The notes beneath the pieces were generated by a model. The model saw only the letters and a program-made list of their open reading frames with translations. It was not told the origin of the DNA and did no database searches. From SKKC01 sp046542845 (GTDB lineage: Bacteria > Spirochaetota > Spirochaetia > DSM-27196 > SKKC01), in assembly GCA_046542845.1 (NCBI GenBank), contig JBKHAN010000051.1, positions 1-21,457 of the forward strand: 21,457 nt of DNA, given 5' to 3'. Numbering within the stretch: the first letter of the stretch is position 1; the number at the start of each line of letters is the position of its first letter. The position numbers and the translations under genes are program-made. This document shows, in pieces, positions 1 through 6,958 of the stretch.

Positions 1-2
1 GC

Positions 3-575
3 CTGGGGACCCTGAGGAAGGTTCCGGCGGATCTCTGTCAGGAACGTGAAGTCGATGCAATGCGCGACCGCATCGTACAGGAAGAGGGAAGGATCGATGC
101 GGTAATCGTGTCGGTCGGCTCCTACTACTACGGCCACAGGCTGCACCGGATGCCCTGGGACGACTGGGACCGGACCATACGGGATAACCTTGCAACGCAT
201 TTCAATCTCCAGCGCGCCTTCATTGATCAAATGCGGCGGCAGGACCAGGGAGTATACCTTGTGCTCACCGGTCCCGAGGCGGAGAGCATCCATCCGGATG
301 AGGGGGTCATGTCCATCATGGCGGCGGCGCAGCGCATGATGGCCCGGGTTACCGCCTACGAGGCCTTCGATTCACCGGTCCGGGTGTACAACATCACGGC
401 CCACACGTCTATCAAGACCCGCAGTCGCGGTCAGGATACCAATCCCGACTGGATCACCGCTGCAGAACTCGGAGACTACGTGACCGCCCTTTTGGACGGA
501 CGACTTCCGGGAGTACACGAGGCTGTCCACGAACTGCGCAACCATGATCATGTCAGGGCTCTGCTGGGGAGATAA
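3..575 (+). CDS. SDR-fold protein, 5' partial, catalytic residues missing
   Basis: The reading frame is open from the window edge, so the N-terminus with the nucleotide-binding Gly motif is outside. The visible part follows the short-chain dehydrogenase/reductase fold: 'GRIDAVIVSVGSYYYG' occupies the place of the NNAG strand. It is followed by the usual 'W/D-x-x-x-x-N' helix (DDWDRTIRDNLATHFNL) and a strand at 'GVYLVLTG'. Where SDR enzymes carry Tyr-x-x-x-Lys, the aligned stretch reads 'MSIMAAAQRMM', so neither the Tyr nor the Lys is present. NNAG is also altered to VSVGS. If the alignment is right it is unlikely to be a standard dehydrogenase; a cofactor-binding or regulatory role is possible. 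No hairpin terminator is evident before the next gene. Confidence 0.7.
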   Translation: MGTLRKVPADLCQEREVDAMRDRIVQEEGRIDAVIVSVGSYYYGHRLHRMPWDDWDRTIRDNLATHFNLQRAFIDQMRRQDQGVYLVLTGPEAESIHPDEGVMSIMAAAQRMMARVTAYEAFDSPVRVYNITAHTSIKTRSRGQDTNPDWITAAELGDYVTALLDGRLPGVHEAVHELRNHDHVRALLGR

Positions 576-608
576 AGCCGAGTACACACTGCACCGGGTA
601 TCCCTCCC

Positions 609-638
609 TTGTGCGGCGGGATCGCCCGGCGGTACCCT
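609..638 (+). promoter_or_regulatory. Sigma70-type promoter placed for a leaderless transcript
   Basis: TTGTGC (609-614), an 18-nt spacer and TACCCT (633-638). With the usual distance from the -10 hexamer, transcription would start at the A of the ATG at 645. No Shine-Dalgarno sequence is present, so this element decides the start chosen for the next gene. Confidence 0.5.
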
Positions 639-644
639 TACTTC

Positions 645-1904
645 ATGAAAAGGTACCGTAGCGCGTTCCGCGTGATTGTTGTGTCGATCCTTCTCGTTGT
701 TGTCCCTGCGGCTACCGTTACGGCCCAGATGGACATGCTCCCGCAGATCTTCCGGGATCTTCCCCCGGAACTTCAGCAGGGTCTCCCGCTTGAAATGACT
801 CACGAGGAATACCGACAGGTGAACCGGAACGTGGACTTCTTTACCATGTTCATGTCTATGTTCGTGCCGGGCTACGGCATGTTTCAGGTCGAACGCCCCG
901 TGCTCGGCTGGAGCATCGTCGCGGGCCGCAGCGCCGGCGCCGGGATGATGGCGGCTGCTGTCGTGCGGCAGTGGAACGATTTCCGCGATCTGTCGGACCT
1001 GAGCGCGCTCGACGAGTTCAGTTACCGGCGGGTCATAGAGAATGCCTTCCTCTTCGGCGGGGGTATATTCGTGAACGGGATGCTCTGGGCGCTCGACGTG
1101 GTCGGTGCATACCACATCGCCAAGACCGAACGTGACTTCGTGATCTACCAGTACGGCATGCGGGAAGGTATAGCGGACCGTTTCGATGAATCACTCGAAG
1201 AGCAGGATATAGAGTTCATCCGGCGTCTGGTGCTGCAGGATCGTCCCGGTGAACGGCAGATTCGAAGCGAACTGCATCGCGCGCTGAGTCGCTACGCCGA
1301 GCAATATCCAGAGGGCGAGTATCGCGGAGAGGTCGAGTACTACCGTGGCTCGCTTGCAATGGAGGAAGAACGCTTCGAAGAAGCTCTTTTATACTTCACG
1401 AGGCAGTTCTTCTTTTTTCCGGACGAACGCTATTCAACGGTATCCAGGCGGACCGCCGTCGGTATCGTGCAGGCACAGCGTAACCGCTACAGCGCCGACT
1501 GGGAGCTTCTGCTCGATATGATGGAGGTCGATGGTGAGGCGCTGTCGGCAGGCGGCGAGCGTGAAAGCCGGGTTACCGAGTATCTGGAAGCCTTCGCCGA
1601 GCTTGAGTCCCCGGTTTTCAGGCGTCTGTACGTGCAGGAGGCCCTCGACGTCGCCAGGCGCAACCCGGATGCCTCCTACGCACCCGCTGCTCTTTTTGGC
1701 GCGGCCCGGCAGCTCGAGCTCCTGGCCGAGCCCGACCGCGCCGTTCAGGTATACACGATGCTGGCGGCGGCGCATCCCGACGCGGCAGAATGGGACGAGG
1801 CGGTGCTCAGGATTGCTGAGATTCTCTATCACGATTTCAACGAGCCGCAATACGCTGAGCGGTTCTACCGTCGCCTGGGCCTTGATCTGCCGTCAGAAGG
1901 GTAA
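645..1904 (+). CDS. Secreted TPR-like helical protein
   Basis: This is a 419-residue protein of unknown exact function. Residues 1-28 form a clear signal peptide (basic start, hydrophobic core, Ala-x-Ala-like end before Gln), so it is exported. A hydrophobic Gly/Ala/Met-rich part follows at about 60-150 and could be membrane-associated. The C-terminal half is mainly amphipathic helices in the style of tetratricopeptide repeats, for example near 'AEQYPEGEYRGEVEYYRGSL', 'EEALLYFTRQFFFFPDERY' and 'ASYAPAALFGAARQLELL'. Such proteins usually act as scaffolds in the periplasm or at the outer membrane. The ATG at 645 is preferred over 609 because it begins the signal peptide and sits exactly at a predicted transcription start. 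A hairpin with T-run follows the stop. Confidence 0.75.
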   Translation: MKRYRSAFRVIVVSILLVVVPAATVTAQMDMLPQIFRDLPPELQQGLPLEMTHEEYRQVNRNVDFFTMFMSMFVPGYGMFQVERPVLGWSIVAGRSAGAGMMAAAVVRQWNDFRDLSDLSALDEFSYRRVIENAFLFGGGIFVNGMLWALDVVGAYHIAKTERDFVIYQYGMREGIADRFDESLEEQDIEFIRRLVLQDRPGERQIRSELHRALSRYAEQYPEGEYRGEVEYYRGSLAMEEERFEEALLYFTRQFFFFPDERYSTVSRRTAVGIVQAQRNRYSADWELLLDMMEVDGEALSAGGERESRVTEYLEAFAELESPVFRRLYVQEALDVARRNPDASYAPAALFGAARQLELLAEPDRAVQVYTMLAAAHPDAAEWDEAVLRIAEILYHDFNEPQYAERFYRRLGLDLPSEG

Positions 1905-1909
1905 TCCCT

Positions 1910-1936
1910 ACCCGTTCGGGTGATACCCGCTTTTTT
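1910..1936 (+). terminator. Intrinsic terminator with an alternative hairpin
   Basis: CGGGT (1917-1921) and ACCCG (1925-1929) form a short hairpin followed by six T (1931-1936). The same CGGGT arm can instead pair with ACCCG at 1910-1914, only two bases upstream, so the two hairpins exclude each other. Its place just after the stop at 1904 fits termination of the TPR-like gene. Confidence 0.6.
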
Positions 1937-1986
1937 CAAACGGGGTGTACCTTTAACGTGCACACTGATATGAAAAGGAGGGTGCA

Positions 1987-2958
1987 GTGAATAGTCTCAA
2001 GAATATGTCAGACGAACTGGCGGCGCTGGTAGACTTCCTCGGGTCGCAGCTCCTGCTGCTTGGTGGTGATGGCGTTCACGAGCGGACGGCGTTTCGCTTC
2101 GACGAAGAGCATGTTCTGACCTACGCCCGGCAGGCAGAACAGGGCGATACGGTGCAGGCGACGGACTCATCGGGCGCCAGGCATACGCTCACCGTACGTG
2201 GATTTGATCCCCTCAGCGGCCTTGCCGTCCTCACAGCTGAACCGGCCGGATCCGACGACACGCGGAAACTGAACGCCACAGCTCACGCTGCATTCCCTCG
2301 AGTCGGCGAACTATCGGTCGCGCTCGCCTATCCATCGACCCACGGCGTGGAGGCGCGTCTGGCGATGATACGCTGTATCGGCGGCGGCACCGTTGTCGGC
2401 ATGGGGCGAACCGTTTCTTCCTATTATCAGACTGATGGGCGCATGTACCGCGGTTTCACCGGTGCACCGGTCTATACGGTCGACGGCCAACTCCTCGGCA
2501 TGCTTGCACCCGCCGGACGCGAGCGCGAAGATCTCATTGTCCCGGCGCCGGAACTCGCGGCCATGATCGAGCGAATCGAACGGGGCGAGGCCGGGCGTCG
2601 TGCGTACCTCGGCGTCAACACGCAGGCGGTAGAGGAGGGGCTTCTGGTTACCGGGGTTGAAGGCGATTCTCCGGCCGGGCAGGCAGGCATACGCACCGGC
2701 GACATTCTTCTGTCGCTTGGTGATGGCCGCCTTGAGGCTCCCGAGGATCTGTGGATGCTGCTTGCCTCAAGAAGCGGCGGAGACGTCGTAAGGGTGAAAC
2801 TCGAGCGCGGCGGCGTAGCGCAGGAGCTGGAGGTGACGCTCGTCGGACTTGACCTGGAAGAGCGCAGACACCGTCACGGGCGCCGACGTGGACGCGGGGG
2901 CCATGGATCGGGCCACGGGTCACGTCGGCGCGGCGGCTGGAGCCGCCACGGTGGATAA
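1987..2958 (+). CDS. HtrA/DegP-like PDZ protein without catalytic triad (pseudoprotease)
   Basis: This 323-residue protein has the layout of an HtrA (S1C) serine protease: a chymotrypsin-like domain at about 30-185 and one PDZ domain at about 195-288 ('YLGV...GLLVTGVEGDSPAGQAGI..GDILLSLG'). The triad is gone. The NHVV position reads YARQ (His lost, about residue 48). The 'DPxTDLAVL' motif reads DPLSGLAVL (Asp to Gly78). GNSGGP reads GFTGAP (Ser to Thr158). There is no signal peptide or membrane segment, so it should be cytoplasmic, unlike DegP. The tail (about 291-323) is rich in Arg, His and Gly and may bind nucleic acid or metal. The GTG start is set by AGGAGG at 1977-1982. Its stop overlaps the start of the LuxR-type gene, so the two are probably co-translated. 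I infer a binding or sensing role, not proteolysis. Confidence 0.8.
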   Translation: MNSLKNMSDELAALVDFLGSQLLLLGGDGVHERTAFRFDEEHVLTYARQAEQGDTVQATDSSGARHTLTVRGFDPLSGLAVLTAEPAGSDDTRKLNATAHAAFPRVGELSVALAYPSTHGVEARLAMIRCIGGGTVVGMGRTVSSYYQTDGRMYRGFTGAPVYTVDGQLLGMLAPAGREREDLIVPAPELAAMIERIERGEAGRRAYLGVNTQAVEEGLLVTGVEGDSPAGQAGIRTGDILLSLGDGRLEAPEDLWMLLASRSGGDVVRVKLERGGVAQELEVTLVGLDLEERRHRHGRRRGRGGHGSGHGSRRRGGWSRHGG

Positions 2959-3328
2959 GCCGCGAGTCGGTCGGACCCTGCAGCTGCGTCTTTCACTCGA
3001 AGACGCAGCGCTTGAGTCGGAGATCCGGCGCGCGCTTTCCGGGGAGGCTGCCTTCGAGCTGCTCGGACCCGAGGATGCCGCCGACCCCGGGGAGCCGCTT
3101 CTGGTACTGTCGGAAGCGCAACGACGGGAGAACCCGCTGACGCCCAGGGAGACCGAGGTTCTCGAGGCGGTGGCCGACGGCTTCTCGAACCGCGAGATTG
3201 CCAATGTCCTCGGCATGAGCGAGAACACGGTGAAGTTTCATTTATCATCGATATACGAGAAGCTCGACGCCGACAACCGTACCGACGCGGTACTCGCGGG
3301 CATCAGGCTTGGTTTCGTCGTGGTATAA
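2951..3328 (+). CDS. Short LuxR-type DNA-binding regulator
   Basis: The C-terminal ~60 residues are a GerE/LuxR helix-turn-helix: 'LTPRETEVLEAVADGFSNRE' followed by 'IANVLGMSENTVKFHLSSIY'. The N-terminal ~60 residues look like a shortened receiver-like segment ('LQLRLSLEDAALESEIRRAL', then 'PGEPLLVLSEA'), but the usual phosphoacceptor Asp is not visible. It may not be a normal response regulator. I chose the GTG at 2951 (125 residues): GGAG lies at 2939-2942 and the start overlaps the stop of the PDZ gene by 8 nt, typical of coupling. Longer starts at 2849 or 2903 are open but would be read from the Arg/Gly-rich tail of the upstream gene. It probably works with the HtrA-like protein, which could control its activity. 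Confidence 0.8.
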   Translation: MDKPRVGRTLQLRLSLEDAALESEIRRALSGEAAFELLGPEDAADPGEPLLVLSEAQRRENPLTPRETEVLEAVADGFSNREIANVLGMSENTVKFHLSSIYEKLDADNRTDAVLAGIRLGFVVV

Positions 3329-3345
3329 ACGGACCGGTGGAGCGT

Positions 3346-3375
3346 TTGACGCCGGTATTCAGATACCCGTACGTT
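3346..3375 (+). promoter_or_regulatory. Promoter of the cupin gene
   Basis: TTGACG (3346-3351), an 18-nt spacer and TACGTT (3370-3375). Start of transcription would be near 3382, giving a leader of about 49 nt that contains a stem-loop and a Shine-Dalgarno sequence. Confidence 0.45.
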
Positions 3376-3385
3376 GGATACACGA

Positions 3386-3407
3386 TGCGGGGTCTCGAAC
3401 CCCCGCA
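3386..3407 (+). promoter_or_regulatory. Stem-loop in the cupin 5' leader
   Basis: A perfect 7-bp stem, TGCGGGG (3386-3392) with CCCCGCA (3401-3407), closes an 8-nt loop. It lies between the predicted transcription start and the ribosome binding site. No T-run follows, so it is not a terminator; it could stabilise the mRNA or bind a protein. Confidence 0.45.
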
Positions 3408-3430
3408 GGATCGAACGAAGGAGAGGCCTT

Positions 3431-3853
3431 ATGAAACATGATCTGGTAAAACAACCACATGTCGTCAATATCGAAGACCTGACAATGGAAAACACGAACT
3501 TCCGCACGGCTGAATGGACCGGCGAGTTTCTGCAGATGACGACCATGTCGATTGCCGTTGGAGGCGAGGTTGGCTTTGAGGTTCACAACGGCACCGACCA
3601 GTTTCTCAGGATCGAGTCCGGTACGGCGAAGGTCGTCATGGGTACCGACAAAGACAACCTCGATTTCGAGAAAGAAGCGAAAGACGACGACGCAATTTTC
3701 GTGCCTTCGGGTTACTGGCACAACATTCTGAATACGGGTGACGAGCCCCTGAAGCTGTATTCAATCTACGCTCCGCCGCATCATCCACTCGGTACGGTCC
3801 ACGAGACCTACGAAATAGCGATGAAAGCCGAAGAGGAAGAGGATCATTCCTGA
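3431..3853 (+). CDS. Single-domain cupin protein
   Basis: This 140-residue soluble cupin belongs to a widespread bacterial family that starts with 'VVNIEDLT' and 'NFRTAEWTG'. Cupin motif 1 is 'GGEVGFEVHNGTDQFLRIES' and motif 2 is 'FVPSGYWHNILNTGDEPLKL', followed by the family's 'YSIYAPPHHPLGTVHET'. The His of motif 1, the Glu of FLRIE and the His of YWHN are plausible metal ligands. The substrate is not known to me; sugar-isomerase-like or dioxygenase roles cannot be told apart from sequence. AAGGAGAG at 3418-3425 fixes the ATG at 3431. It follows the pseudo-HtrA and LuxR pair in the same direction but has its own promoter and may be a target of that regulator. Its acidic C-terminus is short. 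Confidence 0.85.
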   Translation: MKHDLVKQPHVVNIEDLTMENTNFRTAEWTGEFLQMTTMSIAVGGEVGFEVHNGTDQFLRIESGTAKVVMGTDKDNLDFEKEAKDDDAIFVPSGYWHNILNTGDEPLKLYSIYAPPHHPLGTVHETYEIAMKAEEEEDHS

Positions 3854-3886
3854 ACCTGACGCATCCCTGCGCGGGTTCGGTCCCGG

Positions 3887-4207
3887 TTACCGTCTCGACG
3901 GCCTGAAATAGCGCCTGCTCGAGACGGCGGGGTTGCCGGCGAGGCGCGACATGAAGCGGTCCTGCACGGTCGTCAGGTCCTGATACGACACCCGGACCCG
4001 CTTCAGCTTTTCACGTTGATCGAGCACTCGCACTCGTTTCTGTCTGCCGGCGGCTGAAAGAACAAACGCGGCTTCATCTTCGTCCAGATCCGAGAGCACT
4101 ACCGCGAGATCTACGTCTGGAGTAGTAAGTACGGTGTTCTGCAGAGTCACCGGGTCTGTATCCCGGGCTGCGAGGTATACCCGGTGCTGTGGTGTCCGGT
4201 ATCTCAT
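3887..4207 (-). CDS. Small hypothetical protein
   Basis: I do not recognise this 106-residue protein. It has no signal peptide or membrane segment and mixes a strand-rich first part ('HRVYLAARDTDPVTL', 'DVDLAVVLSDL') with a basic C-terminal half rich in Arg. Codon use on this strand resembles neighbouring genes, with G or C common in third positions. A strong -10 hexamer, TATATT (4221-4216), lies 8 nt before the ATG, giving a nearly leaderless transcript like several other genes here. It converges on the cupin gene, with 33 nt between the two stops. Confidence 0.55.
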   Translation of the reverse strand: MRYRTPQHRVYLAARDTDPVTLQNTVLTTPDVDLAVVLSDLDEDEAAFVLSAAGRQKRVRVLDQREKLKRVRVSYQDLTTVQDRFMSRLAGNPAVSSRRYFRPSRR

Positions 4208-4215
4208 GATCGTTC

Positions 4216-4221
4216 AATATA
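4216..4221 (-). promoter_or_regulatory. -10 element for the small minus-strand gene
   Basis: TATATT on the minus strand. The predicted start is at 4209, two bases before the ATG at 4207. The -35 is weak (TGTACC at 4245-4240, 18-nt spacer). The 139-nt gap 4208-4346 thus holds two divergent promoters and nothing else I can name. Confidence 0.4.
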
Positions 4222-4305
4222 CCGAACTTCTCCCGTATCGGTACACATTTCAGAGCGTTTTGTGGAGCTGATCGACGTTTCTTTCGTGGAATAATCTGTC
4301 GTGTA

Positions 4306-4334
4306 TTGTTACGGCGGATCACAAACTGTACAAT
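4306..4334 (+). promoter_or_regulatory. Promoter of the DUF418 gene
   Basis: TTGTTA (4306-4311), a 17-nt spacer and TACAAT (4329-4334). The predicted start is 4341, leaving a 6-nt leader before the ATG at 4347, too short for a ribosome binding site. Confidence 0.6.
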
Positions 4335-4346
4335 CCCGAATCCGTT

Positions 4347-5543
4347 ATGCCTCACGATGCCCCGACCCGCAGCCCCACTGACCCCGGTAGACGAATCGTC
4401 GAGATCGACATTATACGCGGCTTTGCGCTGTTCGGGGTCCTGCTGGTCAATATGCTGCTCTTTGCCTATCCGTCGTTGTATTACGAGCCTATGGGCATGC
4501 CCGGCGCCGGTACCCTGAATCGCGTGGTTGAGTTGTCGATACGCATACTCGCAGAGGGCTCGTTTATAGCGATCTTCGCCTTTCTGTTTGGGCTCGGCTT
4601 TGGAATGCGCAGTCCGGCATCCGGTGCGAACATGCCGAAAATTGAACCGGCGTTGCTTATTCGACGGCTCGCAGCGCTCTTTGTACTCGGGGTCTTACAC
4701 GGTAGCCTTGTCTGGATGGGAGACATTCTGGCGCTGTTTGCCGTCTCCGCCCTGGCACTTCTGTTTCTTTCAGGCCAATCCGGAAAAACAGCGATCCGTT
4801 TAGCGGTTTCCGGGATACTTCTCAGCACGGTCCTCATGTCGCTGCAGGCCTTCCGACGGCAGTCGTCGCTGCCGGACGACGTCATCTCGATGGCGGTTCA
4901 GACGTATCGCGCCGGTTCGTTCACCGATATTACCCTGCAGCGGATGAACGAGTTCATACGAGGACTGCTCGGACAGGTCGTTCGATGGGGGCCGCAGATT
5001 GCGGGCCTTTTTATACTGGGCGCCGTCGCCGGAGCCCGCAGACTGCATGTGTACCATGAACGGAATCATCGCCTGTACCGCAGGATAATGTGGTCAGGAC
5101 TGGCGACAGGCCTGACAATCAAGCTGCTGTACGCGGTGACGGTTCTGGCGCCGGTCCTCAAGACCGAGCCCGACCCCGTATTTGCAAGCGTCGCGCGTGG
5201 CCTGGCGATAGGGATTGGAGGACCGGCGCTCGGGTTTGCTTATATGACGGCCTTGTTTCTCGCGCTCAGAAAGGCGGCAGTGCTTCAATACGCGCGGTCG
5301 CTGTCGTATCTGGGCCGGATGACTCTGTCCAACTACATTTTTCAGTCCCTCATTGCGACCGTGTTGTTCTACGGCTATGGCTTCGGATTATACGGACGCT
5401 ATGGTGCTGCGTTTGGATTTCTTATGACCATTGCCCTCTACGCTCTCCAGATACCCCTCAGCATGATCTGGCTGACACGCTTTCGATACGGTCCGCTCGA
5501 GAATCTCGTACGGTCTTTTGTGTACGGTCGCACAGCTATGTGA
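4347..5543 (+). CDS. DUF418 / YeiB-type integral membrane protein
   Basis: This 398-residue protein has about eight to ten membrane segments. It opens with the family motif 'IDIIRGFALFGVLLVNMLLF', continues with 'FLFGLGFGM' and the 'LHGSLVWMGDILALFAVSAL' stretch, and ends with the DUF418 region ('LGRMTLSNYIFQSLIATVLF'). Length and order match the family. The molecular function is not established; relatives are inner-membrane proteins resembling acyltransferase-type multipass proteins and are thought to act in transport or envelope modification. There is no Shine-Dalgarno sequence; a good promoter 13 nt upstream indicates a nearly leaderless mRNA. The MATE gene follows after 46 nt and has its own promoter-like element, so the two may be separate units. 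Confidence 0.88.
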   Translation: MPHDAPTRSPTDPGRRIVEIDIIRGFALFGVLLVNMLLFAYPSLYYEPMGMPGAGTLNRVVELSIRILAEGSFIAIFAFLFGLGFGMRSPASGANMPKIEPALLIRRLAALFVLGVLHGSLVWMGDILALFAVSALALLFLSGQSGKTAIRLAVSGILLSTVLMSLQAFRRQSSLPDDVISMAVQTYRAGSFTDITLQRMNEFIRGLLGQVVRWGPQIAGLFILGAVAGARRLHVYHERNHRLYRRIMWSGLATGLTIKLLYAVTVLAPVLKTEPDPVFASVARGLAIGIGGPALGFAYMTALFLALRKAAVLQYARSLSYLGRMTLSNYIFQSLIATVLFYGYGFGLYGRYGAAFGFLMTIALYALQIPLSMIWLTRFRYGPLENLVRSFVYGRTAM

Positions 5544-5551
5544 TGGTATTT

Positions 5552-5582
5552 TTTACACAAACCCAGCCTGAACGCGTATCTT
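5552..5582 (+). promoter_or_regulatory. Promoter of the MATE gene
   Basis: TTTACA (5552-5557) and TATCTT (5577-5582) with a 19-nt spacer, one or two bases longer than ideal. The predicted start is 5589, one base before the ATG. Confidence 0.4.
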
Positions 5583-5589
5583 ACGCTGC

Positions 5590-6942
5590 ATGGCGTCTGA
5601 CATAGCAAAGCGGCTTGATCTGGTCGGTGAGACCATCCCGTATCTGATCCGACGGCTTGCCGTTCCGGCAAGCATCGGCATGATCTTCAACACCTTTTTT
5701 AATGTTGTGGATACATATTTCGGACAGTTTCTCGCAACGGAGGGGCTCGCGGCCCTTTCATTGAGTTTTCCGTTTTTTTTCGTGATTATCGCCGCGGGAA
5801 GCGGTGTCGCCACCGGTGCGACGGCGCTGATCTCGAACGCGCTCGGTCGTGGTGACGAGGTACGGGCGGTACACCTGCAGGCTCAGGCGGTGTCCTTCGG
5901 CATTCTCACAGCGGTTCTCCTGACAGGTGTCGGGCTCGCTGTTGCGCCTCCTGCGCTTCGTTTCATGGGTGCCACCGACGATGTGCTGGTGATCGCCCTG
6001 CAGTATATACGCGTAATACTCTTCGGAACGGTGTTTTTTCTGTTGAATCAGATATTCAACGCCGGCCTCTCCTCGCGTGGAGATACGAAGAGCTTCCGGA
6101 ACGCGCTTTTCATTGGGCTCATTCTCAATATCGCGCTCGATCCGCTGCTTCTCTTCGGCTACGAGCCTCTTGGTATCCCGGCACTCGGTGCCGCCGGTAT
6201 CGCGCTCGCGACGGTGATCATACAGGGCGTCAGCGTCGGGTACATGACGTACCGGGCGCGGGCCTACGGGAGTTTTGTCGGTGCGTCGTTCCGGTCGTTC
6301 AAGCCCGACATGACGACTTTTCGCGAGATTGCCGAGCAGGGGGTTCCTGCGAGTCTCAACATGATGACGGTGGCCCTGGGGATGTTTATCATCAACTTCT
6401 ACATTGCGCGTGCCGGTTCGACGGCAGGACTTGCCGCGTACGGTGTCGCACTTCGGATCGAACAGATCGCCCTGCTGCCGAGTCTGGGGCTGAATACCGC
6501 GATTCTCGCGATAGCCGGTAACAACTTCGGAGCCGGGCACATCGAGCGAGTACGCGAAACGTATCGCATCGCGCTCCGCTACGGGTTCTACGTCATGCTC
6601 GTTACGCTCTCGATTATCCTGCCTTTCGCACGTCCGCTCATGCGGATCTTCACGAGCGATGCGGAGGTCATAGAGATCGGGCGTCAGTATCTGTACGTCG
6701 AGGGCCTCGTGTACTATGCCTACGTGCTTCTGTTCAGCTCGGTCTCACTAATGCAGGCAATGAAGCGCCCGATGCCGGCCTTGTGGATCGGCTTGTACCG
6801 ACAGTTGGTCGCGCCTGTCATTGTGCTCTACCTGTTCTCGGAGGTCTTCGGCTGGGGACTGCCGGGAATTTGGTGGGGGATACTGACGGTTACCTGGTCC
6901 GGCGCGCTTATAGCCATCTATCAGGCGCGCCGGGACCTGTAA
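5590..6942 (+). CDS. MATE-family multidrug/toxin exporter
   Basis: This 450-residue integral membrane protein has the two similar six-helix halves of the MATE (NorM/DinF) superfamily. Family features include the first helix 'IRRLAVPASIGMIFNTFFNV', 'DTYFGQFLATEGLAALSLSF', 'GSGVATGATALISNALGRGD' and, in the second half, 'EQGVPASLNMMTVALGMFII' and 'ALRIEQIALLPSLGLNTAIL'. Such proteins expel cationic drugs or metabolites using a sodium or proton gradient; the substrate cannot be read from sequence. The length is normal. The ATG at 5590 lacks a Shine-Dalgarno sequence and fits the leaderless pattern. It converges on the YceI-like gene with only 16 nt between stops and no obvious hairpin. Confidence 0.92.
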   Translation: MASDIAKRLDLVGETIPYLIRRLAVPASIGMIFNTFFNVVDTYFGQFLATEGLAALSLSFPFFFVIIAAGSGVATGATALISNALGRGDEVRAVHLQAQAVSFGILTAVLLTGVGLAVAPPALRFMGATDDVLVIALQYIRVILFGTVFFLLNQIFNAGLSSRGDTKSFRNALFIGLILNIALDPLLLFGYEPLGIPALGAAGIALATVIIQGVSVGYMTYRARAYGSFVGASFRSFKPDMTTFREIAEQGVPASLNMMTVALGMFIINFYIARAGSTAGLAAYGVALRIEQIALLPSLGLNTAILAIAGNNFGAGHIERVRETYRIALRYGFYVMLVTLSIILPFARPLMRIFTSDAEVIEIGRQYLYVEGLVYYAYVLLFSSVSLMQAMKRPMPALWIGLYRQLVAPVIVLYLFSEVFGWGLPGIWWGILTVTWSGALIAIYQARRDL

Positions 6943-6958
6943 TCTGTTCCGGCGTGGA

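Noticed and set aside
372..1115. Long minus-strand open frame opposite the SDR and TPR-like genes
   Set aside because: It has no recognisable domain, is rich in His/Arg as expected from antisense of high-GC coding sequence, and spans two real genes.
2849..2950. Longer N-terminus for the LuxR-type regulator
   Set aside because: It would be translated from the Arg/Gly-rich tail of the PDZ gene in another frame; the GTG at 2951 has GGAG and the classic stop-start overlap.
3386..3407. The stem-loop before the cupin read as a tRNA T-arm or integration site
   Set aside because: The minus strand has a TTCGA loop core, but the loop is 8 nt and no acceptor, D or anticodon arm is present.
5758..6540. 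260-codon minus-strand open frame inside the MATE gene
   Set aside because: It is mirror sequence of a clear MATE coding region, highly charged with no hydrophobic core, and has no ribosome binding site.
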